Of a DNA stretch of 38,517 bases, positions 7,427 through 15,486 are shown one piece after another (the first letter of the stretch is position 1; the number at the start of each line of letters is the position of its first letter). Below the pieces are notes generated by a model. The model made no database searches. It had not been told where the DNA came from and worked only from the letters and a program-made list of their open reading frames with translations. The stretch is from CAIUPE01 sp046092445. Its GTDB lineage: Bacteria; Pseudomonadota; Alphaproteobacteria; Rhizobiales; Beijerinckiaceae. The DNA lies in contig JBJTDR010000063.1 in assembly GCA_046092445.1 (NCBI GenBank), forward strand, positions 1 to 38,517. Direction: 5' to 3'. Position numbers and translations under genes: made by a program.

Positions 7427-9109
7427 ATGTCAGGATCAGTCGGCTCTCACGGTGCAGCGACCTACGACTACATTATCGTAGGCGCTGGTTCGGCCGGTTG
7501 TGTTTTGGCAAACCGTTTGACCGAGGACGGGAAATCAACTGTCGCGATCCTCGAGGCTGGTGGCCGCGACACATCCATTTTCATTCAGATGCCGACCGCG
7601 CTATCCATCCCGATGGGCATGAAGAAATATAATTGGTGCTACCAAACGGAGCCCGAACCCTATCTGGATAACCGCCGCTTGAATTTGCCTCGTGGCAGAG
7701 TTCTGGGTGGCTCATCCTCGATTAATGGCATGGTTTATATTCGGGGCAATGCGCTCGATTATGATGGTTGGGAAGAACTCGGCGCAAAGGGCTGGGGTTA
7801 CCGTCATGTTCTTCCCTATTTCCGCCGTGCCGAGAGTCGTGCGGAAGGTGGAGACACCTATCGCGGCGCTGACGGGCCTCTGCATACAAGTTATGGGCCG
7901 ATGAAAAACCCACTTTATTCCATTTTCGTCGAGGCAGCGAGGCAAGCAGGATATTCCGCTACAAACGATGTAAACGGTTACCAGCAGGAAGGTTTCGGCC
8001 GAATGGATCGCACAATCCACAGGGGGCGCCGCTGGAGCGCGGCAAATGCCTACCTCAAGCCGGCGATGCGGCGGCATAATCTTGACGTCATCACGGAAGC
8101 ACATGTAATGCGGATACTTTTTCGGGATCGACGGGCGATGGCGGTAATCTATCGCCATGGTGTTGAAGAGAGAATGATCCGCGCAAACCGCGAGATCATT
8201 CTCGCGGGAGGTCCCATCAATTCGCCACACCTTCTCAAAATATCCGGTATCGGTCCCGCCGATGAACTTCGATCATTCGAAATTCCCGTCATTGCTGATC
8301 GCCCGGCAGTCGGTGAAAACTTGCAGGATCATCTTGAATTTCTGTTCCAGCAAGCCTGTACTCAACCCGTAACGCTTTACTCGTCCATGAATTTGCTCTC
8401 GAAAGCGATAATCGGAATTCGGTGGATACTCCGAAAAGACGGGCTGGGCGCAACGAATCATTTTGAGAGCTGCGGATTTATTCGAAGCCGACCCGGTGTA
8501 AACTATCCGGATATTCAATACCATTTTCTTCCCGCTGCAATCACATACGATGGAAGCGCAAGACTGGAAACGCACGGCTTCCAGGCACATGTCAGCCCGA
8601 TGAGATCAAAGAGCCGGGGATGGGTCCGTTTAGTTTCACGAGACGCCCTCGAGGCGCCGAAGGTCCGGTTCAATTATCTCAGCCATGACGATGACTGGAT
8701 TGAAATGCGGGCCTGCGTTCGCCTGACGCGGGAGATTTTCAGCCAGCAAGCATTTGCAGCCTTTCGTGGTGAGGAGCTTCAACCAGGGTCCGGCTACGTC
8801 ACCGACGAACAAATCGACGATTTTGTCAAAAGAAAGGTCGAAAGTGCGTATCATCCGTCCGGTACATGCCGCATGGGCGATAAGGACAGTCCTGCAAGCG
8901 TTGTTGATCCGGCGGGAAGAGTTATTGGTGTGGATGGCTTACGTGTCGCTGACACGTCAATTATGCCGCAGATAACCACGGGAAACTTGAATGCCCCCGC
9001 GATCATGATAGGGGAAAAGATATCGGATTGCATTCGGGGGTTGGAAGCTTTGCCGCCCTCTAACGCTCCCTTCTTCAGAGCATCAAATTGGAAAAACGCG
9101 CAGCGTTGA
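7427..9109 (+). CDS. betA: Choline dehydrogenase (GMC oxidoreductase)
   Basis: A 560-residue FAD enzyme that oxidises choline to betaine aldehyde, normally attached to the inner face of the membrane. The FAD dinucleotide motif is YIIVGAGSAG (15-24), GMC signature 1 is GRVLGGSSSINGMVYIRGN (90-108) and signature 2 is GGPINSPHLLKISGIGP (261-277). The catalytic His476 lies in SAYHPSGTCRMG and the partner Asn520 in TTGNLNAPAIMIGEK. The N-terminal start is the ATG at 7427; an upstream GTG (7364) would add 21 residues without a plausible domain. The ribosome binding site is weak. The gene is divergent from choXWV, which fits choline as substrate, but other alcohols oxidised by GMC enzymes cannot be excluded. 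Its last 259 nt overlap an antisense reading frame. Confidence 0.93.
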   Translation: MSGSVGSHGAATYDYIIVGAGSAGCVLANRLTEDGKSTVAILEAGGRDTSIFIQMPTALSIPMGMKKYNWCYQTEPEPYLDNRRLNLPRGRVLGGSSSINGMVYIRGNALDYDGWEELGAKGWGYRHVLPYFRRAESRAEGGDTYRGADGPLHTSYGPMKNPLYSIFVEAARQAGYSATNDVNGYQQEGFGRMDRTIHRGRRWSAANAYLKPAMRRHNLDVITEAHVMRILFRDRRAMAVIYRHGVEERMIRANREIILAGGPINSPHLLKISGIGPADELRSFEIPVIADRPAVGENLQDHLEFLFQQACTQPVTLYSSMNLLSKAIIGIRWILRKDGLGATNHFESCGFIRSRPGVNYPDIQYHFLPAAITYDGSARLETHGFQAHVSPMRSKSRGWVRLVSRDALEAPKVRFNYLSHDDDWIEMRACVRLTREIFSQQAFAAFRGEELQPGSGYVTDEQIDDFVKRKVESAYHPSGTCRMGDKDSPASVVDPAGRVIGVDGLRVADTSIMPQITTGNLNAPAIMIGEKISDCIRGLEALPPSNAPFFRASNWKNAQR

Positions 9110-9531
9110 TCAGCAGCATGACGGACCACGTCCCAGCCGGCATTTTCGGGCGTTCCCGAAAGTCTGCCGTCAATCTGAGAAACCGATACTTCCGCGATCG
9201 ATAATTCCAACAATTCGTCCAATACATCGCTCGGCGGAGTACTCACGAAATGCCAGATCGCGTCCGGGATGGCGCTGCCAAGGAAATCTTCGCTGATCGC
9301 CAAACCGTGAACGCGACGTTCGCCAATACCTTGAATGAAGGGCGCCAGAGGAAACCAATAAATTTTCCCGGTAAGCAAAGCATACCCGCGGTACATAGAT
9401 GCAAATGCGAAAGAACACACTCTTAGTCCAACAAACCATGAACCGGCAGGATTTTCCGTTCCGTATTCACGCGCTCCATTGCTAAAGCCCCTGAATGGCT
9501 CGTTTAACTTCGCTCGAAACGAATAGTTCAC
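8851..9531 (-). CDS. Unknown protein translationally coupled to mgtE, 3' part antisense to betA
   Basis: I do not recognise this protein. A GTG at 9531 overlaps the mgtE stop as GTGA, a layout typical of translational coupling, and gives 226 codons. The first 140 residues look protein-like (for example NEPFRGFSNGAREYGTENPA, ISEDFLGSAIPDAIWHFVST, SDVLDELLELSIAEVSVSQI) and include a moderately hydrophobic stretch around residues 40-70. The last 86 codons run antisense to the end of betA, where composition alone could keep the frame open, so the original C-terminus may have been near 9110 and its stop codon lost. No ribosome binding site of its own is evident. It may be a small gene of unknown function or a decaying one. 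Confidence 0.45.
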   Translation of the reverse strand: MNYSFRAKLNEPFRGFSNGAREYGTENPAGSWFVGLRVCSFAFASMYRGYALLTGKIYWFPLAPFIQGIGERRVHGLAISEDFLGSAIPDAIWHFVSTPPSDVLDELLELSIAEVSVSQIDGRLSGTPENAGWDVVRHAADQRCAFFQFDALKKGALEGGKASNPRMQSDIFSPIMIAGAFKFPVVICGIIDVSATRKPSTPITLPAGSTTLAGLSLSPMRHVPDG

Positions 9532-10940
9532 CAGCCCATATTGAACCAAATCGTGGCGATCCCGAGGAATGAGAAGAAGCCGACCACGTCGGTGACTGTC
9601 GTGACAAAAACACCGGATGAGACCGCCGGATCAGCCTTGTAGCGTTCAAGCAACATCGGGATCAAAATGCCGCCAAGCGCGCCAGCTACCAGATTCACAA
9701 TCATTGCAAGCGCAATCACCACACCGATATTCCAGTCATCAAACCAAAGTGCAGCGACGACGCCAGCGAGAAGCCCGAAGCTCAGTCCGTTGAGAAGTCC
9801 GACGAACGTCTCCCGGATCGTGACACGAAAAGCATTTGCAACTCCCAGTTCCCGAGTAGCAAGTGCCCGTACCGCAACCGTCATGGTTTGGGTTGCAGCG
9901 TTACCTCCCTGACCTGCAACGATAGGCGCCAAAACAGCCAGAGCGACCATTTTCGAGAGCGACTCCTCGAATAGTCCCAATACCGAAGACGCGAGAAATG
10001 CTGTTAACAAATTCAGAAACAACCACCCAAATCGGCTCCTTGCCGTTGCAAGGACTGAGTCGGATAGCTCTTCGTCACCCTTGACACCGCCCAACGCCTT
10101 GATCTCGTCGTCGGCATCGTCCTGAATAACATCGACGATGTCATCTATGGTGATTACTCCGACGAGACGGCCTGACTCGTCAACGACGGGAACCGAAACA
10201 AGATTATAGCGCCCGAACAGTAATGCGACCTTCTCCCGATCATCGCTGACCGACACCTGACGTCGGTCAGATGCCATCAATTCCTCGACACGCGCTGTTC
10301 TTTTCGAACGGACCAGACTATCGAGAAACACGTTGCCAAGCAGTCGATAGGCCGGATCAACTACAAAGACTTCAAAAAATGAGTCTGGCAGGTCAGCGGT
10401 GTCCCCCAGATGGTCGATCACCTGTCCGACCGTCCAAAAGGGCGGAACGACAATCAAATCGGTCTGCATCAATCGAGCAGCGGACCCCTCCGGATAATCG
10501 AGGCTCTTTTGCAAGGCAACACGGTCGAGCGCAGGTAACGCGTCAAGAATCTCCTCCTGATCCTCTCGGTTCAGATCCTCCAGGATGTAGACTGCATCAT
10601 CCGAGTCGAGTTCGCGAACACCTTCAACGAGTATTTCGGTATCGAGTTCTTCAAGAATTTCCTCACGAACGGCATCGTCAACTTCCGTGAGCGCGGCAAA
10701 ATCAAAGTCCGAACCAAGTAATTCGATCAAGGTCGGACGCAGATTGGAGTCGAGCGCCTCAAGCAATGTTGCCTGATCCGCCTCGTGCAACTCCGATATA
10801 AGCTCACTAAGGAGTTCACTGTCGCCACTGCCAACGGCCGCCGCAACGACGTCGACAAACCGCTCGTCAAGATTACCATCAATGTCACGAAACGGGGGAG
10901 CAGCTCTCGTTTCAACCGCCTGATTTTGGACATTTGTCAT
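9528..10940 (-). CDS. mgtE: Magnesium transporter/channel MgtE
   Basis: A 470-residue protein with the complete MgtE architecture. An acidic, helical N domain (residues about 35-150, e.g. ELISELHEADQATLLEALDS, and EILEDLDTE-like repeats) is followed by two CBS domains (about 155-280, VEELMASDRRQVSV and GVITIDDIVDVIQDDADDE), which sense intracellular magnesium. A C-terminal membrane domain has five helices. The pore motif is APIVAGQGGNAATQTMTVAV, and NGLSFGLLAGVVAALWF and VNLVAGALGGILIPMLLERY follow. It admits Mg2+ across the inner membrane and closes when cytoplasmic Mg2+ is high. I saw no M-box riboswitch in the 182 nt between it and the upstream tRNA gene. A 4-nt GTGA overlap links it to the next gene. 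Confidence 0.96.
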   Translation of the reverse strand: MTNVQNQAVETRAAPPFRDIDGNLDERFVDVVAAAVGSGDSELLSELISELHEADQATLLEALDSNLRPTLIELLGSDFDFAALTEVDDAVREEILEELDTEILVEGVRELDSDDAVYILEDLNREDQEEILDALPALDRVALQKSLDYPEGSAARLMQTDLIVVPPFWTVGQVIDHLGDTADLPDSFFEVFVVDPAYRLLGNVFLDSLVRSKRTARVEELMASDRRQVSVSDDREKVALLFGRYNLVSVPVVDESGRLVGVITIDDIVDVIQDDADDEIKALGGVKGDEELSDSVLATARSRFGWLFLNLLTAFLASSVLGLFEESLSKMVALAVLAPIVAGQGGNAATQTMTVAVRALATRELGVANAFRVTIRETFVGLLNGLSFGLLAGVVAALWFDDWNIGVVIALAMIVNLVAGALGGILIPMLLERYKADPAVSSGVFVTTVTDVVGFFSFLGIATIWFNMGW

Positions 10941-11122
10941 CGGCTCTATCCAGCTTCAGCGGCAACCTCACCCTCTGCTCGAAACACGGTAGTCAAGTCG
11001 GCAACCGACAGATTCAGCGGCTTACATATTTCAATCGGAAACCGAAAACCGAGGGCGAACAGCGCAAAATATCAAGTGAACATCTTCGGGAAATTCAATT
11101 ATCTCCCATCTATCAAAACTTC

Positions 11123-11209
11123 TGGTGCGGCCAAGAGGACTCGAACCTCCACTCCGGTTAAAGAACTAGCACCTCAAGCTAGCGCGTCTACCAATTCCGC
11201 CATGGCCGC
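11123..11209 (-). tRNA. tRNA-Leu (anticodon GAG)
   Basis: An 87-nt class II tRNA. The acceptor stem is GCGGCCA pairing with TGGCCGC, followed by A and an encoded CCA. The anticodon arm CTAGC-TTGAGGT-GCTAG gives the anticodon GAG, reading CUC and CUU leucine codons. The T arm is GGAGGTTCGAGTCCTC-like and a variable arm of leucine type lies between. It is transcribed toward mgtE, 182 nt away. That gap (10941-11122) shows no other feature. Confidence 0.97.
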
Positions 11210-11215
11210 ATGAAC

Positions 11216-11221
11216 ACTATA
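11216..11221 (-). promoter_or_regulatory. Possible -10 box of the tRNA-Leu promoter
   Basis: TATAGT lies 6 nt before the first base of the tRNA on the minus strand, a suitable distance for transcription to start at or near the mature 5' end. I could not find a good -35 box at 16-18 nt upstream, so the call is tentative. Confidence 0.3.
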
Positions 11222-11303
11222 GACATTTCATCGTAGCGTGCGCGGGATCATCTAACAGATGCGTTCCCGATCAACAAGTGAATCCCTGCTATTCGCAGAA
11301 TAA

Positions 11304-11540
11304 TTATGCGGACCGCATCACTTCCCTGACTTCGACCGAAATCGTACTCCCCCTGACGAGAACGACACCACGTGCGACGAGATGGTCGTTTGCCATGATA
11401 TCGACCTTGTCACCGGGTACAGGATCAAGCACAATGGTACCCCCACGTGAAAGAGCAATGAAATTTTTGATCGGCATGGTTTTCGATCCAAGAACAACGG
11501 ATACGTCAACAATTACAGAATTCATTCCCGCCAATGGCAT
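11304..11540 (-). CDS. Solitary FliN/SpoA-domain protein
   Basis: A 78-residue protein consisting almost entirely of one SpoA (surface presentation of antigens) domain, as in the C-terminus of FliN and the type III secretion C-ring protein SctQ. The pattern VDVSVVLGSKTMPIKNFIAL, then LSRGGTIVLDPVPGDKVDIM and ANDHLVARGVVLVRGSTISV, follows FliN strands in order. A good ribosome binding site (GAGGGG) precedes the ATG. FliN is usually longer (100-190 residues) because of an N-terminal extension that is missing here. No other flagellar or secretion gene is nearby; the gene is divergent from lipB with a 63-nt gap. It may be a flagellar switch component encoded away from its operon or a SpoA protein with another role. 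Confidence 0.78.
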   Translation of the reverse strand: MPLAGMNSVIVDVSVVLGSKTMPIKNFIALSRGGTIVLDPVPGDKVDIMANDHLVARGVVLVRGSTISVEVREVMRSA

Positions 11541-11603
11541 ATACTATTCCCCTCAAAATGAATGCCGAGATGACACAGTAATGGATATGAATACAGTTAA
11601 TCA

Positions 11604-12314
11604 ATGATGAAAACTCGTCTGGAGCTTCCCGTCTTTTCGATGAGACGACATGATTCCCGCCCGGTGGAGTGGACTACCTCGTCAACACCGATTGCGTATG
11701 AGCATGCCGTCGAATTCATGGAGCAGCGCGTCACGGCCATCCACGCCGGTAATGCAAGCGAGCTTGTCTGGCTCACCGAGCATCCGCCAATTTATACCGC
11801 TGGCACCTCGACCAATGACTCGGATTTGTTGAGCTCACGTTTTCCCGTTCATCGGACGGGGCGCGGCGGACAATTCACCTATCACGGCCCCGGACAACGT
11901 GTTGCCTATGTCATGCTCGACTTGAATGCCCGCACGCCGGACCTGCGACGTTTTGTGGCTGTTCTGGAGTCCTGGATCATCGAAACACTGGCCCACTTTT
12001 CCGTGAGCGGGGAGCGGCGCATGGATCGTGTCGGTGTTTGGGTCAAACGCCCCGAAAAAGCGCTCGGCGCCGAGGATAAGATTGCAGCGATCGGTATTCG
12101 AATCAGGAAATGGATCACATTTCACGGCATCAGCCTGAATGTGGAGCCCGAGCTTTCCCATTTCGCGGGTATCGTGCCTTGCGGCATTGGCGACGCACGT
12201 TATGGTGTCACAAGCCTGGTCGATCTGGGTATTCCCGTCACGATGGCAGACACGGACGCAGCGCTAAAATCAGCTTTCGAGCTCATATTCGGACCGACGA
12301 AACCGGTGCTTTGA
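11604..12314 (+). CDS. lipB: Octanoyl-[acyl-carrier-protein]:protein N-octanoyltransferase LipB
   Basis: A 236-residue cytoplasmic enzyme that moves octanoyl groups from acyl carrier protein to the lipoyl domains of 2-oxoacid dehydrogenases and GcvH, the first step of lipoate synthesis. Conserved strings are LTEHPPIYTAG (58-67), HRTGRGGQFTYHGPGQRVAY (83-102) and IRKWITFHGISLNV (167-180). The catalytic pair is Lys159 in EDKIAAIGIR and Cys193 in GIVPCGIGD. Start is the first of two adjacent ATGs (11604, 11607); the ribosome binding site is poor. It is the only gene in its transcription unit here. Its last 32 nt overlap the convergent cyclotransferase-like gene. LipA is not in the window. Confidence 0.96.
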   Translation: MMKTRLELPVFSMRRHDSRPVEWTTSSTPIAYEHAVEFMEQRVTAIHAGNASELVWLTEHPPIYTAGTSTNDSDLLSSRFPVHRTGRGGQFTYHGPGQRVAYVMLDLNARTPDLRRFVAVLESWIIETLAHFSVSGERRMDRVGVWVKRPEKALGAEDKIAAIGIRIRKWITFHGISLNVEPELSHFAGIVPCGIGDARYGVTSLVDLGIPVTMADTDAALKSAFELIFGPTKPVL

Positions 12315-12759
12315 ACAGAGGTGTTCCCGGTTTCCGTTTCGGCGGCTCACCATGTTCGATTTCTTGCAAATAGGCGTTCGGTAAACCGATTAATCGCCCA
12401 GTCGCCAAAAGCGCCGAGATATATCCGGGCTTCGATTTGCCAGCCAACAGCCCCCGTCCGACGAATACTAAAGCTCGCTTTGCTCCCCCCTCCATGATCA
12501 CCGGCTGGAGGATCTTTATATGAGACCCCGAAGCACTGTGTTCAAAACTTTCGAGCGAGGCCATGTCCGAGAACGGAACATCCCAGACAATGCCATAAAC
12601 ATCGCGATGTATGTCACGGACAATCGACACTGGCCCCTCTGCCATCATGAACAGGCGGTGCCTCGGCAAGCGGGCAGAACCGACGAACGTGGCGCCCGCG
12701 CACGTCTTGACCATTTCCCCGCGGTTCATCAAGAGTCCGTAAGCAAAGTAGAGCGGCAT
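12283..12759 (-). CDS. Gamma-glutamylcyclotransferase-like protein (AIG2/GGCT fold)
   Basis: A 158-residue protein with the N-terminal motif LYFAYGLLM (3-11), which corresponds to the YGSN-type substrate loop of the GGCT/AIG2 family, here with LL in place of the usual Ser-Asn. The family core continues with DVYGIVWDVPFSDMASLESF, where Glu73 (SFEH) is the probable catalytic acid by analogy with the LDxxEG motif. GGCT enzymes release 5-oxoproline from gamma-glutamyl compounds; the altered loop makes the exact substrate uncertain. The ATG is 3 nt after the pccA stop, so it belongs to the pccA transcription unit. A C-terminal basic tail (PPKRKPGTPLFK) overlaps the end of lipB on the other strand. 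Confidence 0.72.
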   Translation of the reverse strand: MPLYFAYGLLMNRGEMVKTCAGATFVGSARLPRHRLFMMAEGPVSIVRDIHRDVYGIVWDVPFSDMASLESFEHSASGSHIKILQPVIMEGGAKRALVFVGRGLLAGKSKPGYISALLATGRLIGLPNAYLQEIEHGEPPKRKPGTPLFKAPVSSVRI

Positions 12760-12762
12760 TGT

Positions 12763-14769
12763 TCAGGCAAATTCCAAAATCACTGCATCGACCGCGAGGC
12801 TATCGCCTTCTCGGGCCAGAACTTTCAAGATGATGCCATCCCGCTCTGCCCGGAGCACATTTTCCATTTTCATGGCCTCCACAACACAGAGCACCTCTCC
12901 ACTCTTGATCTCCTGTCCAACTTCCACATCCAACCTCTTCACGAGACCAGGCATCGGACAGAGCACTTGCTTCTCGCTTTTCCCCAATTCAGGCGGCAGC
13001 ATAAGACCCTTCAATAGAGCTTCGCGATTCGTATAAACGGTCGCGATTGTTCCGAAGCCACGATGCGCGATCATCACGCCGTTCACAACATTCCGCACCT
13101 GGGCGATAATTGCCACGTCATCGATATGGCCATACCAGACGGGTTGGCCGGGATGCCAACCGGTTCGGACACTAACGTACAAGCCCTGCTCGGAGAGGAT
13201 TATTCTTAGATCATCCGTATCATCTACAATGGAAACAGGTATCTTCGTTTTCTGCATCACGACGCACCGGTCACGGTCATACTGTACCGGCCTTGCGGGG
13301 CACATCTGTCCTGAAATCATCCTCCTCCGCTCCTTGAGCCGGTGGTCGATACTTATCGCTATGGCCGCGAACAAAGCGATATTTTCACCCCGCGGCTCAG
13401 GAATCTGAAACGCTCCCGGAAACTCGTCCGCGATAAAACTGGTCGAGAGCTCCCCCGACTGCCATCGCGCGTTTGCCATGAGTGCCGAAAGAAACGGAAT
13501 ATTGTGCCGAATACCTTCAATTGCAAAGGCATCCAGCGCATCCGCCTGCGCCACGATCGCCTCGGCACGCGAAGAAGCATGAGTAATGAGTTTTGCAATC
13601 ATCGGGTCGTAATGGATCGAGATTTCGGAACCCTCATAAACGCCGGTATCGTTGCGGATGGTCACGCCATCCTCAATCGCTTCCGCTGGCGGCCGATAGG
13701 TTACAATGCGCCCCGTCGAGGGCATGAAATTTCGCATCGGGTCTTCAGCATAAACCCTTGACTCGACCGCCCATCCGGTCAACCGAATATCCTGCTGCTT
13801 CAGTCTGAGCGGCTCGCCCGCAGCGATCCGAATCATTTCCTCCACAAGATCGACACCGGTAATCAGCTCGGTCACGGGATGCTCAACCTGAAGTCGTGTA
13901 TTCATCTCGAGAAAATAGAAAGATTTGTCCTGGCTGACGACGAATTCGACCGTGCCTGCCGAGTCATAGCCGACCGTCCTGCCGAGGGCGACGGCCTGCT
14001 CACCCATTAATTGTCGCGTCTCCTCGTCAAGCAAAGGAGACGGCGCCTCCTCGATCACCTTCTGGTTGCGGCGCTGGATTGAGCATTCCCGCTCGCCAAG
14101 ATAGATCAGATTACCGTGCTTATCGCCCAGGAGTTGGATTTCGATATGTCGCGGATTTACGATGAATTTTTCGATGAACACGCGATCATCCCCGAATGAC
14201 GACGCGGCTTCAGAGCGGGCGCGGACAAAACCTTCCTCCACCTCATCGGCGGAATATACAATTCGCATCCCTTTGCCACCACCCCCGGCCGATGCTTTGA
14301 TCATCACCGGATAGCCGATCGAGTCCGCGATCGTGACGGCGTCGACAGGGTCATCAATTTCGCCCAGAAAGCCGGGCACCGTTGTTACTCCTGCCGCTTT
14401 AGCAAATTTCTTCGACTGGATCTTGTCGCCCATCGCGTCGATCGCGGCCGGATTGGGCCCGATGAATACAATTCCCGCATCTTGCAGTGCACGCGAAAAG
14501 GAAGCTCGCTCGGACAGAAAACCATAACCGGGGTGAATAGCTTCCGCGCCCGTTTTACGACAAGCTGCAATCATCTTTTCAATATCGAGATAAGACTGGG
14601 CGGCTGAAGGCGGACCGATGCAGATGGACTCATCTGCCATTTCGACATGAAGCGCGTCCCGATCCGCGTCCGAGTAGACCGCAACCGTCGAAAGTCCCAT
14701 TCTGCGGGCTGTCTTGATGATGCGGCAAGCAATTTCACCGCGGTTGGCGATCAATATCTTTCCAAACAT
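12763..14769 (-). CDS. pccA: Propionyl-CoA carboxylase alpha subunit (biotin carboxylase + biotin carrier)
   Basis: A 668-residue protein. Residues 1-450 are the biotin carboxylase: FGKILIANRGEIACRIIKTA at the start, the ATP-grasp loop KASAGGGGKGMRIV, ECSIQRRNQKVIEEAPSP, and the catalytic region LEMNTRLQVEHPVTELITG. A linking BT domain follows, and the C-terminus is a biotinyl domain with VVEAMKMEN, where Lys634 carries biotin. With PccB it converts propionyl-CoA to methylmalonyl-CoA. The ATG at 14769 has GGGACGGGA upstream and gives the usual rhizobial length; a TTG nine codons earlier is less likely. It lies 33 nt after an unknown gene and 3 nt before the cyclotransferase-like gene. An acetyl- or methylcrotonyl-CoA carboxylase is possible, but the partner type favours propionyl-CoA. 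Confidence 0.93.
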   Translation of the reverse strand: MFGKILIANRGEIACRIIKTARRMGLSTVAVYSDADRDALHVEMADESICIGPPSAAQSYLDIEKMIAACRKTGAEAIHPGYGFLSERASFSRALQDAGIVFIGPNPAAIDAMGDKIQSKKFAKAAGVTTVPGFLGEIDDPVDAVTIADSIGYPVMIKASAGGGGKGMRIVYSADEVEEGFVRARSEAASSFGDDRVFIEKFIVNPRHIEIQLLGDKHGNLIYLGERECSIQRRNQKVIEEAPSPLLDEETRQLMGEQAVALGRTVGYDSAGTVEFVVSQDKSFYFLEMNTRLQVEHPVTELITGVDLVEEMIRIAAGEPLRLKQQDIRLTGWAVESRVYAEDPMRNFMPSTGRIVTYRPPAEAIEDGVTIRNDTGVYEGSEISIHYDPMIAKLITHASSRAEAIVAQADALDAFAIEGIRHNIPFLSALMANARWQSGELSTSFIADEFPGAFQIPEPRGENIALFAAIAISIDHRLKERRRMISGQMCPARPVQYDRDRCVVMQKTKIPVSIVDDTDDLRIILSEQGLYVSVRTGWHPGQPVWYGHIDDVAIIAQVRNVVNGVMIAHRGFGTIATVYTNREALLKGLMLPPELGKSEKQVLCPMPGLVKRLDVEVGQEIKSGEVLCVVEAMKMENVLRAERDGIILKVLAREGDSLAVDAVILEFA

Positions 14770-14802
14770 TCCCGTCCCTGCCCAGAAATTCTTCAAGCAT
14801 CT

Positions 14803-15291
14803 CTAGGCGGAAAATCGTGCGCGGTAAACTCGGCCCGGAAACGGCATGACATTGTCCCCGGTTTGATTTTTTGGAACAGCCCGCGGCACCATCTGTTCGC
14901 ATCTGGCAATTCCCCGGAAAAACGCGCGAACCTCTTCGGGATCGTGCGATTCCGAAGCGAGTGCGTCAATCAATGCTCTCGAGCACTGCGAATGGCCAAC
15001 ACTCGAAAGGCCAAGCCTCAGGTTAAGCCACGCCGCATCAGCTTCGGTCAAAGTCCCCGTCGGTCGGCTCTCCCATACGAGGTGAGATGTCAATGTCTCA
15101 GTGAAAAACGAGGGCCAATCCGACGAGATGTTTGTAACATGCCGTTCAATTCGAACAAGATCGCCCGCCTCGTCGCGTGAGATTGCACCGTAAATCAACG
15201 TTAGATCACGCAGTAGCGCAACATCCTCGTGACGGACTATTCTTTGTCTGATGATCGCCGATGCGATCAGTCTGATCCTGTTATTCCACAT
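14803..15291 (-). CDS. Unknown protein upstream of pccA
   Basis: A 162-residue protein that I do not recognise. It is predicted soluble, with helices such as EDVALLRDLTLIYGAISRDE and HDPEEVRAFFRGIARCEQMV, and several Trp residues. The C-terminal end is Pro/Arg-rich (VMPFPGRVYRARFSA). I see no signal peptide or catalytic motif. It reads in the pccA direction with a 33-nt gap, so cotranscription with pccA is likely, and it is the first gene of that group. The codon pattern (open over the whole length, sensible start at 15291) supports a real gene. A role linked to propionyl-CoA metabolism would be speculation. The 186-nt region upstream (15292-15477) is the divergent promoter region; TTGGTT at 15413 and TAAATA further on are only weak promoter candidates. 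Confidence 0.65.
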   Translation of the reverse strand: MWNNRIRLIASAIIRQRIVRHEDVALLRDLTLIYGAISRDEAGDLVRIERHVTNISSDWPSFFTETLTSHLVWESRPTGTLTEADAAWLNLRLGLSSVGHSQCSRALIDALASESHDPEEVRAFFRGIARCEQMVPRAVPKNQTGDNVMPFPGRVYRARFSA

Positions 15292-15486
15292 GGCACCACA
15301 TCCACTTCCTCAGGTCGATCATTCATTGACCAAGCGTAAGATTTAAGTTTCGACCAAGTCGTTAACGGTCGCCGGGAACTTTGAAAGCTGGTTAAGTACG
15401 GCTTTTCAAGATTGGTTGAGGGTGTATGAATCAGGCTAAATATCCGATCTGATTCGGGAGGAGCGCTGCAGCCGGAGATGACGGGA

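Noticed and set aside
7712..8230. 172-codon minus-strand frame opposite betA
   Set aside because: It is fully antisense to the conserved FAD-binding part of choline dehydrogenase and its product (many Cys, His and Arg in no pattern) is not protein-like.
10271..10690. 139-codon plus-strand frame opposite mgtE
   Set aside because: Antisense to the N and CBS domains of mgtE; the product is Arg/Pro/Gln-rich without structure and there is no ribosome binding site.
10941..11122. Possible M-box (magnesium) riboswitch upstream of mgtE
   Set aside because: No conserved M-box strings or long stems were found and the region is a simple spacer after the tRNA gene.
15292..15477. Possible CtrA binding site (TTAA-N7-TTAA) in the divergent promoter region
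   Set aside because: Several TTAA strings occur but none with the 7-nt spacing.
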